From NCBI GenBank assembly GCA_027257055.1, contig JAPVLO010000003.1, forward strand, positions 8,497,501 to 8,561,500: a stretch of 64,000 nt of DNA. Direction: 5' to 3'. Below, piece by piece: positions 46,200-57,289 of the stretch (the first letter of the stretch is position 1; every line of letters begins with the position of its first letter). The position numbers and the translations under genes are program-made. Source of the stretch: Cephalopachus bancanus (Eukaryota; Chordata; Mammalia; Primates; Tarsiidae). The notes under the pieces are model-generated. The model did not search any database and was not told the origin of the DNA. It saw only the letters and a program-made list of their open reading frames with translations.

Positions 46200-47507
46200 C
46201 TGTATATCATGATTTATTTGTTCAACTCCCCAAATAGACTAAAAATTTGGAGGCAGAGGTCATGTCCTGGGTCTTCTATTTCATTCCATATTTTCCCCAA
46301 TAGACAAATTTTCTTAGTGTGTTGGTCTAGACTACTGAGATTCTTCCATTTATCTAATAAAGAAAATCCCTTTGCCCTGCCTAGATCCTGAACAGCACGA
46401 TAAATAAAATAGTGCAAATGGAAGCCAAAATATTACCTATATTATTGATGAAACTAAGTACAAAGGTATACTTTGTGGAAGACCCAACCACATCTATCAA
46501 GATAACTCCAGAAGTGGAAAAATTTACCTACCCATTGTCAGGTAGCCCTAGACTAAGGCAGCAAGGATGCCTGACCAAATCAGATAAGAGTACAAGGCCG
46601 GTTCATGTTGCCCGCAGTCAGGTTCATTCCCAAGCCTAGCAAAGAGAGCTGAGTTATGGGTGACTGGACTCCCAGAGTTTGGGAGCAAGGTGTGAGGCCA
46701 GGTGCAGACCCTGTAGAAGACAATTGAACTTGAATGTTTTAAGGATTCCTAATCAAGAGCAACATCTGAAATGGTGAGCATTCCTATGATGCCTTTCAAA
46801 ACCCAGGAACTACACAGAAAATAGTAAGTATTTAGTCTGGGAGACACCTCACTCACACAAGGAATTGCAAGTAAGAGTTTCCCAGTAAGTCTTCAAGAAA
46901 CCTACAAAAATGCTCTAACACAAGAAGAATGAGCATTTGAACACCTGCCACACTCAGAGAGTACCAGTGCTAGATTATGATTTTTCTGTCCCTTACCTCT
47001 CCTTGTTCCCCCATTCAGGGAGTGAATAGAAGAGCTAAAGGGAAAATGGTGAAAAAAACCAACATTACCGTTATTTTTTCCACTACAGAATTTTCAGCTG
47101 AAGAAGGGCCACGCTGGGAAATGAAAGAAGACTTAAAGTAAATGAAACATTGAAGATTTAATATAAGTCTGCGTTTTTTTAACACTAGGAAATAAAACTA
47201 TTTGTTATTATCTCAAAGACACAGAACATGCCTAAGATTTCATCCAGGGATAAAGAGAAACATTTCTAGAGAGAAGATTGGAAGAGACAATCAACTACAG
47301 AGACTATCTTTTTTCATAAAACATTTTCATGTATTTATTTTTCATGAGGATTTATAAGGATGTGAGAGGGAAAGTCTCTTGCTTTTTTTTGAGATTTTAA
47401 TAGTTAAGAATTACAAGTACAGAGTGACTGAAGGCCATTTTTTCCCCTGAGAATAAAGTCAAATTGGAAAAAATAGAAGCAAGAGATTGTGGGGGAAGGG
47501 GGGAGAG

Positions 47508-47544
<37 letters not shown>

Positions 47545-47795
47545 TGATACCATTGTCTGAATTCCTAATTTAGCCATGCTTAATGTAAAACTTCCTTTAG
47601 TATTTCACAGTTAGTGTAAGCCAATGCATTATTTTTTTTCCAATTAAGCAAGTTATAAGATTTTTCTTTCAATTTATATCATAAAGAGTTCTAATTAATA
47701 AGCATACTTATTTAAAAGAACATTTAAAACCATATAATTACAAATGTTTTACTTCACAATTAAATAAAAATACTGATATTTGACTAACTTTTTAG
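46200..47795. other. Unannotated sequence
   Basis: No known repeat is recognised across 46400-47160, apart from short frames without domains. A polypyrimidine-rich acceptor-like motif ending at about 47088 is noted under findings. A T-run lies near 47380-47391 and the (GA)n array is listed separately. Confidence 0.35.
47511..47540 (+). repeat. (GA)n microsatellite, 15 units
   Basis: A pure GA array of 30 bases, preceded by a G-rich patch (gggggaaggggggagagg). Confidence 0.95.
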
Positions 47796-47799
47796 CCTC

Positions 47800-48045
47800 T
47801 GTGGTATTCATATAACACAATGGATAACACATATTGAATATATTACGTATCAAGCACTGGTCTAAAAGCTTTACATGAATCAAACTCACTTAACCCCCAC
47901 AATGACTGAGGAAGTTGTTACTATCTAGTATGATCTTAGCTCATCAATGCTAAAACTGAAAGGTTAAGTAAGCTGTTCATAGTCACACAGCAAGTAAGTG
48001 ATGGACACAAGATTCAAACTCAGGCTGTCTAGTTCCAGACCCTAT
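47800..48045 (+). mobile_element. MIR, sense
   Basis: 'aagcactggtctaaaagctttac', 'cacttaacccccacaatgac', 'aactgaaaggttaagtaagc', 'agtcacacagcaagtaagtg' and 'gattcaaactcaggctgtc' follow the MIR consensus in order over most of its length. Confidence 0.9.
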
Positions 48046-48112
48046 TCCTGACCTCAATTCAGAGTCAAAAGAAAAGAAGATAATTGTGAATATGACTGAA
48101 TCACGAATATGA

Positions 48113-48142
48113 TTATGCAAAGAAATGTTATGCAAAGAAATG
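48113..48142 (+). repeat. Two-copy tandem repeat, 15-bp unit
   Basis: ttatgcaaagaaatg occurs twice head to tail without a mismatch (48113-48127 and 48128-48142). Confidence 0.95.
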
Positions 48143-48769
48143 CTTTTCTGCATATAAGAACACTGATTGTTTTAAAGTTACCTACATGAATGAAATTAGC
48201 ATCTAAATTAAATGAAACATTTCTAATAATGCCAGACTATTTCCAGGATTTTAAGTTATTTAGCTACACTATGCTTCTCATCAGGACCTGACACAGTCTA
48301 AATCTGTGACACCAGCGCTAAAATATAAGTTTTTCAAATTAAGAATAACATAGATTGATGGCTGAGAGTTTCACCCTTTAGCAATACCTGAGGGTTTTTT
48401 TCACCTGCTGGAGAATAAAATTGTTGGTATATATTATCAAGCATGTTTAACTAACATCTGAAGGGAAGCTTTCCAGAGATGAATAAAACAAGGGGTAGAT
48501 AGAGATTTATTCACTATTATCTTTCATGTTCAGACATTTTATTTTTTAACTCTTGAGCTGAAATTACAGTGTCAAAAAGTCTCTGGAAAAGTGTGTATAC
48601 ATTTTGAGTCCATTTTGAATCTGAATTTCTAGAACCATTAACAGAGATGTGAATACTATCCTCCATTCCTGATCATTACAATTGTAAACTAAAATGTTCT
48701 GATTTAGCAGGAGAAGAAATTAAAAAGAATACATCAATCAACAGGTGAGTATAGATATCTTTTCAACAT
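48143..48769. other. Unannotated AT-rich sequence
   Basis: No recognisable feature before the L1 block starting near 48770. Confidence 0.4.
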
Positions 48770-49190
48770 ATTGATTATTGATTTCATTTCCTTTGGATAT
48801 ATACCCAAAAGTAGGATTGCTGGATCATATAGTAATTCTATTTTTAATTTTTTGAGGAATGTCTATTCTGTTTTCCAAAATGGCTGTACTAATTTACAAG
48901 ACCATCAACAATATAGAAGAGTTATCTTTTGTCTTTTTGATAATGGTCATCCTAGCAGGTGTGAGGTGATATCCCATTGTGATTTTAATTTGCATTTCCC
49001 TGATGATTACGGATGCTGAGCATATTTTTCATATATTTGTTGTCTATTTGTATGTCTTCTTTTGAGGAATATCTATTCAAGTTCTTTGTTTATTTTAAAT
49101 CATGTTATTTGTTTACTTACTATTAAGTTGAGTCCCTTATATATGTTGAATATTAACCCCTTATCAGATGACATATTCTTTTTTGAATTT
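48770..49190 (-). mobile_element. L1 ORF2 C-terminal fragment, antisense
   Basis: The plus strand reads the reverse complement of L1 ORF2: 'ggatatatacccaaaagtagg', 'gattgctggatcatatag', 'aatggctgtactaatttac', 'atcctagcaggtgtgagg' and 'gatttgcatttccctgatg' (attttaatttgcatttccc here). The 3'UTR is missing on its left side. It may be older than, and invaded by, the L1 that follows. Confidence 0.85.
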
Positions 49191-49194
49191 TCTG

Positions 49195-49720
49195 TTTCAG
49201 CTTATTTTCAGTTTTATTAAGGCTAAATTGACAAATAAAAATTGTATATATTTACAGTATAGAATGTAATGTTTTGATATGTGTATATGTGTGATGAATA
49301 AATAAAAGCAATTAACATAAACATCATTTCACATACTTATTTTTTGTGAAGATATTTAGAATCTATCATTTTAGCAATTTTTAAGTATACATTATATTAT
49401 TGTTAAATATAGTCAAAATGATGTTTAATAGAGCTCCAGAACTTATTTCTCTTGTCTAACTGAAACTTTACATCTTTTGACCAACATCTCCCAATCTTCC
49501 CCCACCACTCCTGGTACCATATTTTACTCTCTTCTGTGAGTTCAGCTTTTTTAGATTCTACATGTAATGAGATTATGCTGTACTTGTCTTTCTGTGCCTA
49601 GCTTATTTCACTTAGCATAATGTCCTTCAGATTTGTTCATGACATGATTTTCTTCTTTTTTAAGACAGCATAGTATTCCATCATGTCTGTATGTATGAGA
49701 GACAGACAAGACAGACACAT

Positions 49721-49761
<41 letters not shown>

Positions 49762-49990
49762 AATTCATCCATGGATGGACACTTACATCATTTCTAGACC
49801 CCAAAAGGACTGCCAACAAAAGCAAAACTAGACAAAAGGAATTGTTTTCAGTTAAAAAGCTTCTGCACAGCCAAGGAAATAGTTAAAACAAAGTGAAATA
49901 AGAACAAGAGAAATTATTTGCAAGTCATATGTCTGATAAGAGTTAATATCCAAAGTATGTAATGAATTCAAACAACTCATGAGAAATCTG
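49195..49990 (-). mobile_element. L1 with 5' inversion (twin priming), antisense
   Basis: From 49195 to about 49794 the plus strand is the reverse complement of an L1 3'UTR and end of ORF2 ('gctaaattgacaaataaaaattg', 'gcttatttcacttagcataatg', 'catccatggatggacac'). From about 49795 to 49990 the orientation flips: 'aaaaagcttctgcacagcc' and 'gagttaatatccaaagtatg' are plus-strand ORF2 from further upstream. This is the arrangement made by twin priming during insertion. A microsatellite (49720-49761) sits where the 'ccattgtgtatata' segment is expected. Confidence 0.75.
49720..49761 (+). repeat. (AC)n(AG)n compound microsatellite
   Basis: An AC run (49720-49736) passes directly into an AG run (49737-49761) inside the antisense L1. 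It is preceded by gacagacaagacagaca. Confidence 0.95.
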
Positions 49991-49999
49991 ATTGTCTAC

Positions 50000-51095
50000 T
50001 ATTAGCCATTTATTATTAAATCAGACAAAAAGCTTTGATGAAAGATTTAAAATAACTTCATATATCTCATTGATCTGAAATAATCATAACAACTATCCAT
50101 TTTTAAACACCGTGTTTACTTGTACTGCTTAAAACTTTAATGAATTTTTAAAAAACATACTTTAAATTGATAACCTAAAGTTGTCAAAAGTTTGAGGAAC
50201 ACCATTCTATGTAATTGCAGTAATTTCTATGTCTTTAAATAGCATATATGACAATGTCTTTCTCTGGTGTTTCAGGAGAAATTGTGGCTCAAAACCAGTA
50301 TGGGCTGCGTTCTCCTTCTCCAGGGCCTAATTATATAAATATTCTTTTTATAATCAGTGAGTAAAATGTTGAGAATTTGACAAACAGCAGTCATAGTGGT
50401 TTCTCAACAAAGTACACATTTTCTACAACATTGACTAGCAATCAGATAGTACATATTCGGATTTCTCAGCATTCTTATACTGAAAGTTTTCTACTTTGAG
50501 TTTCAAAAGTCTAAACATGACTCAATAGCATCTTAATCTTGTCAATCATCCAGATGCCAGTTATCTTGTGAGAAGTTGGATAAAGAAGGTTCATTGACAG
50601 TCAAGCTACATAGGCATAACCTTGTCATTCCTTTCTTCCATGAGATGACTCTCCTTCATTTACACCCAATGACAGCAATGACATCATTTGGGATGTAGAA
50701 GCAGTTATTTTTTTTCTCTAATGGAGCTATTATAAAGTAGCAATCACGTAAAAATGTTCACGACATAATGAAAAATGTAAGGAAACTTACATGCTCTCAT
50801 TTGGTTTCTTGCTATGACTTAAATACATTATCTCAATGAAATGAAACAGACTGAGCTTGCTGTACAAGGCACTCCGTGTAACAGTTTAATCAAGTTTGTT
50901 CTCAGATGAAGGATGCATTTTCACATGGCAAATGACCAAAAAACATTTTTGACCTGCTGAAGAAGGTTTCAACAAGAGTCCCTGTGCACCAAGTCACCTG
51001 AGTCCCAGGGCCTACTTGATGATTTAGAAGTTTCATAATGTTTGTCAAACAATGTGTCAAACAAACACTTAATATATGTTACAGACAGTCTGTAA
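50000..51095. other. Unannotated sequence
   Basis: No nameable feature. Composition is AT-rich and no frame longer than background is seen. Confidence 0.4.
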
Positions 51096-51420
51096 TGATA
51101 TACTGTAATTCATTTCTGATATTGGTGATTTGAATCATCTCCCTTTTTTTCTGTGTCCGTCTTGGTAGAAGTTTGTGAATTATATTAATTTTTTGAAGAA
51201 CAAGTTCTTTGTTTCATTGAATTTCTCTACAGTTTTCTTTTTCAATTTCACTTATTTCTGATAGTATCTTTATTATTTCCTCTATCTGCATGTTCTGCAT
51301 TTATTTTTAGATTCTTGAGCTGGAACCTTAGATTATTGGCTAGAGATTGTTTCCTCTTTTTTAAAGTGTACATTTAGTGTTATAAATGTCCCTCTCAGCA
51401 CTGTTTTAACAATGTCCCAC

Positions 51421-52302
51421 ATTTTCTTACTGTGATAAAATACACATCGCATAAAATTTATCGTTTTAACCACTTTCAAGTGCATGGTTCTGTGACATTG
51501 ACTACATTTATATTGTTCTGAAATCATCACCACCATCTATCGTCAGAACTTTTCATCTTCTCAAATTGTAACTATGCACCTGTTAAAACAAGAATTCCCC
51601 ATTCTCTCTGTCCCCAGCCCCTGAAAACCACCAATTTTCCATCTCCATGAATTTGACTAAGAATCACATATCAATGAAATCATACAATATCTGTCCTTTT
51701 GTGATTGGCTTGTTTCACTTAGCATGTCTTCAAAGTTCATCCTTGTTGTGGCAAGTCAAAATTTCCTTCCTTTTCAAGGCTGAATAATATTGCATTGTAT
51801 GTACAACATATTGATTATTCATGCATCAGTCAATGGGCACTTGGGTCACTTTCACTTTTTGGCTATTATGAATAATACTGGTATGAATATCGGTATACAA
51901 ATCCATGTTAGAGTGCTGGCGTTCAATTTTGAGGGTGTATTCCCCGAAGTGAAATTGTTGGATCATATTGTAATTCTATGTTTAATTTTTGGAGGAACAG
52001 CCATACCATTTTTCACAACAGCTGTAACATTTTATACTCCCACTAGCAATGCACAAGGATTTCAATTTCTTCACATTTTTCTTAACACTTGTTATTCTCT
52101 ATTTATCTTAATAATAACCATCCTAATGGTTATTTTAATAATAACCATCCAAAATGAATGGTATCTCATTTTGATTTTGATCTCCCTAATGATTAGAGAC
52201 TTTGAGCACAATTTGTTTGCTGGCCATTTATGTATCTTCTTTGGATAAATGTTTGTCATTTGTCTATTTTTTATATTGGGTTGTTTGTTTAATTGCTGAG
52301 TT
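51421..52302 (-). mobile_element. L1 3' end inserted in the older L1, antisense
   Basis: This segment reads the reverse complement of a different, younger L1M 3' end: 'gcataaaatttatcgttttaacc', 'tcatcaccaccatctatcgtc', 'gaaaaccaccaattttccatc', 'cttgtttcacttagcatgtc' and 'aatttttggaggaacagcc'. The outer L1 sequence tgtcccac occurs at both edges (51413-51420 and 52303-52310), which suits a TSD. Inside, 'aataaccat' and 'atggttatt' form a perfect small inverted repeat near 52113-52135. The plus-strand 152-codon frame at 51790-52248 is a shadow of this element. Confidence 0.75.
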
Positions 52303-52414
52303 TGTCCCACAAATTTTAATATATTGTGTTTTCCTTTCCATTTTTTATGTATTTTTAAAATTTGCTCTAAGATTTCCTCTTTGACTCATGGATTATTTAG
52401 AAATATACTGTTTG

Positions 52415-52561
52415 GTAATTCCGGCTACTCGGAAAGCTGAGGCGGAAGGATTGCCGGAGCCCAGCAGGCGGGGTTGCGGTGGCCGGGAGCGGCCACTGCA
52501 CTCCAGTCTGGGCGACAGAGTGAGACTCCAACTCAAAAAAAAAAAAAAAAAAAAAAAAAAA
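52415..52561 (+). mobile_element. Alu right-arm fragment with long A-tail
   Basis: The insert begins inside the right arm at 'gtaattccggctactcgg' and keeps 'agcccagcaggcggggttgcgg', 'gggagcggccactgcactcc' and a pure run of 28 A (52535-52562). The 16-bp TSD agaaatatactgtttg is perfect on both sides (52399-52414 and 52562-52577). The complete TSD and unbroken tail mark it as one of the youngest insertions in the window. Confidence 0.95.
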
Positions 52562-54868
52562 AGAAATATACTGTTTGATTTCTAATTACTTATAGATTTT
52601 CTTGTTATCTTTCTTGTAGATTTCACATTTGCATCCAGGTGAATAGTATATACACTCCGTATAATTATAATTCTTTAAAATTTGATGAGTTGTGTGTATG
52701 TATATGTTTGTGTGTGTCTAGGTTATGACCTATGTTGGCATAAGCCCCACGGACACTTAAAAGAATGTGTATTTAGATTTCTTGAGTACAGTGTTCTATA
52801 AATGTCAATTATACATTGTTGGTTGATGGTGGTGTTTAGTTCTCTTATATCCTTTTCGATTTTCTGTCCACATATTCTGTCAATTATTGAAAGAAGGTGT
52901 TAAAAATCCCCAAATATAATTGTGGGTTTACTTATTTATCCTTTCAGTTCTATAGTTTCTTGACATATTTTGCAGCACTTCTTACATACTTAGGATTGCT
53001 AAGTCTTCTTAATGGATTAACCCTTTATCATTATATAGTAACCTTTTCTGTCTCTGATAATTTTCTTGTTTAGAATTGTGATAATATAGCATTTCTGTTT
53101 CCTTTGATTAATGTTTTCAGGATAAATCTCATTGTATCGTTTTACTATCAATCTGCCTATATTGTTATATTTGAAGTAAATTTCTTGTGAACAGCATATA
53201 ATTTGAACATGTTATTTCATTCACTCTGTCAATCTCTCTTTTTAATTGGCATATTTAGACAATTTGTATTTTATGTAATTATTGATGTGTTTCAGCTTGT
53301 CTACCTTTTTTCTGTTTAAGCTTCTCTTTGTGTTTCCTGTTATTTTTGTTTTGTCTTGCCTTTCTGTGGGATAATTGAACATTTTTAAAAATTCCATTTT
53401 GGTTTATTTGTAAATTTCTTAGTGTATATCTATCTGTGTGTAACTATTTTGATGACTGTTCTAGGTATTACAGTATATGTGCATAATTTATCACAGACTA
53501 CTAATGTTACCATTTTACCAGTTCAAATGAAGTATAAAAACCTTACCACCCTTTATATCCCTTTACTCTACCTGCCTATAATTGTCTGAAGTATTTTCTC
53601 TATGTACATTTAAAATCATACCAGACAGTGCTATAATGTTTGCTTCCACTGTCAAGTATAGTTTAGAAAACCCAGGAGGAGAAAAAAAAGTTTATTGGAT
53701 TTGGCCACATTTTTCTCACAGTGTTCTCTTCCTTTCCTGATATTCTAAGATTCCTTCTTTTATCCCTTCCCTTTTCTGTGCAGAGAATTTATGGTAGTCT
53801 TTAAGATATGTCTTCCGGTGACAAATTCTCCTAGTTTACCTTCATCTAAGAAGGCCTTGATTCCTTTTCATTGCTGAAGGGTGTTTTCATTGGATTTGGT
53901 ATTGGGGGTTGACAAACTTTTTCTTTCAGCACTTGGCGTCTTGGCTCTCATTGCTTTCAAGACTTTCTTTTTCTTTAATTTTCTGTTGTTTGACTATGAT
54001 GCATTCGATGTGAATTTCTTTGGGTTTATTCTGTTTGGGGTTTACTCAGTTTTTTGAATCAGTAAGTTTATGTCTTTTACTGAGTCTGGGAAGTTTTTAG
54101 CCATTACTTCTTTGAGTATTTTTTCAGCCCTGCCCTCTTTCTCCTTTCTTTCTTGGACTCAAATTTTAGATATTTTGTTGCAATCCCACAAATTCCTTAG
54201 GCTCTGTTCATATTTTTTCAGTCTATATTTTTTTCTCTTGTTCAGATTGGACAATTTCAATTGTTACATCACCCAGTTGATTTATTCTTTTCTCTTTCCC
54301 TTCCACATTAATATTGAGTCCGTTCTCTAAAGTTTGTCTATTTTAATTACTGTATTTTTCCATTTTAAAATTTCATTTTGGACTCCTTTCTTTATGTTTA
54401 AGGACTTTTTGATTTAAAAAAAAACCTGACAAATAATAATTGCATGGGGAACTCCCCCAAAAACCAGAATTATCCTTTGGAGAACAGGTCCCTTGTAGTA
54501 CTCTTGGAATTTGCTCCATCGAACAGTCAACCAAAGTTTTTATCCAGAAGTTTTGAGAAGATTGAGTCATAATTTGTGGAAGAAATTCCTGAGTTGTGGC
54601 AAATAGGTGATTGGGTCTTCCACCATGATGATGCACCTGCCCACACAGGGCTGAGTGTTCAGCAGTTTTTGATTAAAAAATGGCATAACTCCCATGCTCT
54701 ACCTTCTCTATTCACCTGGTCTCACACTGAGCAACCTTTTTTTGTTTGTTTCACTAGATGAAAAAAGTCTTCACAGGGAAGTGTTTTTCCCATGTGGAAG
54801 AGGTGAGACAAAAAATGGCAGAACCACAAAAAGGCATCAAATTTGATGTGCTAAAAAATCGTTTTAAG

Positions 54869-55629
54869 ACACATGAAAAAGTATTCAGCCTCACTAATCA
54901 TCAGAGAAATGCAAATCAAAACCACCTTGAGATACCACATAACCCCAATAAGAATGGCCATCATTAATAAAACAAACAACAGAAGCTGGCGAGGGTGAGG
55001 AGAAAAAAGAATGCTTCTACACTGCTGGTGGGAATGCAAACTAGTGCAACCTCTTTGGAAGACAGTGTGGCGATTCTTGAAAGAACAGAAATTGACCTTC
55101 CATATGACCCAGCAATTCCCCTATTGGGAACATACCCGGAGGAACTCAAATCGTTCTGCAAAAAAGATACCTGCACATGTATGTTTGTTGCAGCTAACAA
55201 TAGCAAAAACATGGAACCAACCATACTGCCCATTGAGACCGGACTGGACTTTAAAAATGTGGTACATATACACAATGGAATATTATGCAGTCATAAAGAA
55301 AGACAAACATATGAACTTCGCAGCAACTTGGATGGATTTAGAGTTGATTATACTCAGTGATCTATCACAGAAACAAAGAACAGAGTACCATATGTTCTCA
55401 CTCACAAGCGGAGCTTTTACAATTATCATAATACTATAAGAAAGGGATTGGCAATAGTGGGAAACTGCCAGGAGTGGGGTGGGAGGGGTGGGGGGGTTGG
55501 GGGGGTGGGATTGCAGTAAGGGAAATTGCTAGGGGAGGGAGGGGCATACTTCATCAATAAGGGTACCTGCGTAATCAATGTTTGTCTACCTAACCCTGAA
55601 TTGTACCCCATCTTTAAAATAAAAAAAAA
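54869..55629 (+). mobile_element. 5'-truncated L1 inserted in the mariner
   Basis: It starts in ORF2 near its end ('cacatgaaaaagtattcagcc'), contains the cysteine-rich motif region with RSWRG (frame shifted) and [19 protein letters not shown]-type and HMFSL stretches, and ends with a 3'UTR and 'ctttaaaataaaaaaaaa'. A 16-bp TSD aaaaaat(c/t)gttttaag lies at 54853-54868 and 55624-55639, overlapping the A-tail and differing at one base. Frames at 54995-55360 and 55011-55439 are fragments of ORF2 in two registers, showing an internal frameshift. Confidence 0.95.
55476..55509 (+). repeat. G-rich tract with G-quadruplex pattern (L1 3'UTR)
   Basis: Six runs of three to seven G separated by one or two bases, in a short block of the L1 3'UTR. 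The pattern is compatible with a four-stranded structure on the plus strand. Family knowledge says 3'UTRs of L1 commonly contain such tracts. Confidence 0.8.
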
Positions 55630-55756
55630 TTGTTTTAAGCACTGGGAAAAGCATCTCAATAGGTGTAGTACATCAAATTGGAGAGTACTTTGAAGGTGAT
55701 TGAAGTTTAAATGTGTAAGAATAAATACACCATTTTTTATAAATAAATTCTAGGTT

Positions 55757-55940
55757 TTTTGAATCTCTTCTTATATATATTTATGGAATAAAATGTGATG
55801 TTATAATATACATATATAACATACAAAGATTAAATCAACCTAATTAATATATTCATTGCTTCACCTATTTATTATTTTTGTGATGAGAACATTTAAAATC
55901 TAAACTTTTAGCAATTTTGAGATATATCTTTATTTGCTGA
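55757..55940 (-). mobile_element. L1M 3'UTR, antisense
   Basis: 'ttatggaataaaatgtgatg', 'aaatcaacctaattaatatattcattgcttcacc' (in pieces) and 'ttagcaattttgagatat' correspond to the reverse complement of an L1MA/L1MB-type 3'UTR. Confidence 0.7.
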
Positions 55941-55949
55941 AATTTCTAT

Positions 55950-56340
55950 TTCTGTGCTGAGAATTTTTAATTCATTTGTTTTAAGAATGCTCATAATTGC
56001 TTTCATTTACCTTGTTATTATTTTAGTATTTCATATTTAGGACAGTTTTAAATTTTCTAGTGATATTTCCAATTCTCCCTCAGTGTCTTTTTTCTTTGTC
56101 TACCTTTCTTGCCCTAAAGTCCTATGGTAGGCGGGAGTGAGGCAGATGCTAGTAGGATCATGATGCCAGCAGCAAGTGATTTTCCTTGTTTCCTCACAGT
56201 TATATTGAAGTTTTAGCTTTCTTTCTCTTATGGCTTAGGGTATGACTTTTTGTGATATGATACTGTTTGGTTTCTAACTATTTATAGATTTCCTTATTAT
56301 CTTTCTGTTGTAGATTTCAAGTTTACATATATTTGTGAAA
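55950..56340 (-). mobile_element. Possible continuation of old L1, antisense
   Basis: The end, 'atgatactgtttggtttctaac' then 'ttatagatttccttattatc', parallels the old L1 at 52570-52615. The middle, with 'gtcctatggtaggcgggag', does not match anything I know, so this call is tentative. Confidence 0.35.
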
Positions 56341-56344
56341 TAAA

Positions 56345-57289
56345 TCTTAGGAAGTTATTTACTATGAGTTTATGGGCTATAGCTACCTGGAAGAGAAGTT
56401 TATTTGTTAAGTAAAAAATGTGTGATTTTGATTTTCTCACATTCTTACTGCTAAATTCCTGAATGACCTGATCTTACTTAGGAAATGTTTATGTCATTCA
56501 GACTTTGAGATAAAGGATCACCTTCCCAGATTCTGCAGAAGTTTTTAAATAAGTAGGAATATTGGCTGGGACATGACTGGATTCTTTTCTGGAACAATGG
56601 TAGAACATACTCAATCTAAGCTAAAATTGGTAGTAATAATTCTATAATGGATAGAGGGAGACACAGAATCCTTGTCTCTAATTTGAGTCATATTATTACC
56701 TATTTTTTAAGTCATTAGGGTATGAACCCCTACTCAGTCATTAAGGCATCATTTAATTAAATAATCTAGTTGACATTGCTAATACATGTATGCTAATACA
56801 TGTCCTTCATAATAACAATAACTAGCTCGAAAATGCAAATGAATAAGTTAGTTTATATACAATCAAAATAAGTAAGCAAGAAACGCCTGGGAACTCTATC
56901 TAGATAATGCAAAAACTCTAATCAAATTTAAAAGTATTTCAAGAAGTCCCTGTCTTGAGGAATGAATTTCATAAAGGTGTCCATTCTTCCTTAAATAATT
57001 TTGATTTCATCATAATCTCAATATCCAAAATTGCATATAGATACATTTGAAAATAGCTAAAAGAATCCTGGGAGGAAAAGCAGACTTGAATAGCTAAGTC
57101 AGTGTTTTTGAAAGATAATGAGACCTGCACTACCAAATATTTTACAATACTGTATTATAAATATATGATCTTAAAATGACTGCCAGAAGAATAAAAAGTC
57201 AGAGAAACTCAATAAAACTAAATTGAGAAAATATTAATGAAATATATAAAAAATAATAGAAATTGTTATTAAGATAATAAATTCCACTG
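56345..57289. other. Unannotated AT-rich sequence
   Basis: No gene or repeat is recognised. Confidence 0.35.

Larger units (their letters stand above)
51100..54390 (-). mobile_element. Ancient L1 (L1M type), antisense, interrupted
   Basis: The plus strand runs through the reverse complement of an old L1 from mid ORF2 towards its 5' part. 51100-51420 contains 'gatattggtgatttgaatc', 'tttgtttcattgaatttctc' and 'ccttagattattggc'. After the inner insert it continues from about 52311 with 'ttaatatattgtgttttcc' and 'tttgactcatggattattt', and after the Alu with 'tgtcaattattgaaagaagg', 'tgaagtaaatttcttgtg', 'ttcatctaagaaggccttg' and 'ttactgagtctgggaag', to about 54390. Two later insertions, an L1 at 51421-52302 and an Alu at 52415-52561, interrupt it. 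All coding capacity is lost. Confidence 0.8.
54441..55752 (+). mobile_element. Internally deleted mariner transposon, copy 2 (split by L1)
   Basis: The left end reads tggggaactcccccaaaaacc. The transposase remnant resumes as in copy 1, with 'gtcaaccaaagtttttatcc', HHDDAPAHT and LSVQQF (54625-54672) and a VEEVRQKMAEPQKG block (about 54795-54836). It is then broken by an L1 (54869-55623 or so) and continues 'gcactgggaaaagcatctc' to 'ataaataaattctagg'. Without the L1 it is about 540 bp, like copy 1. The right inverted repeat is damaged. Confidence 0.85.

Noticed and set aside
51790..52248. 152-codon plus-strand frame with hydrophobic segments resembling a membrane protein
   Set aside because: It is the reverse of L1 ORF2; antisense L1 DNA is T-rich and translates into hydrophobic residues.
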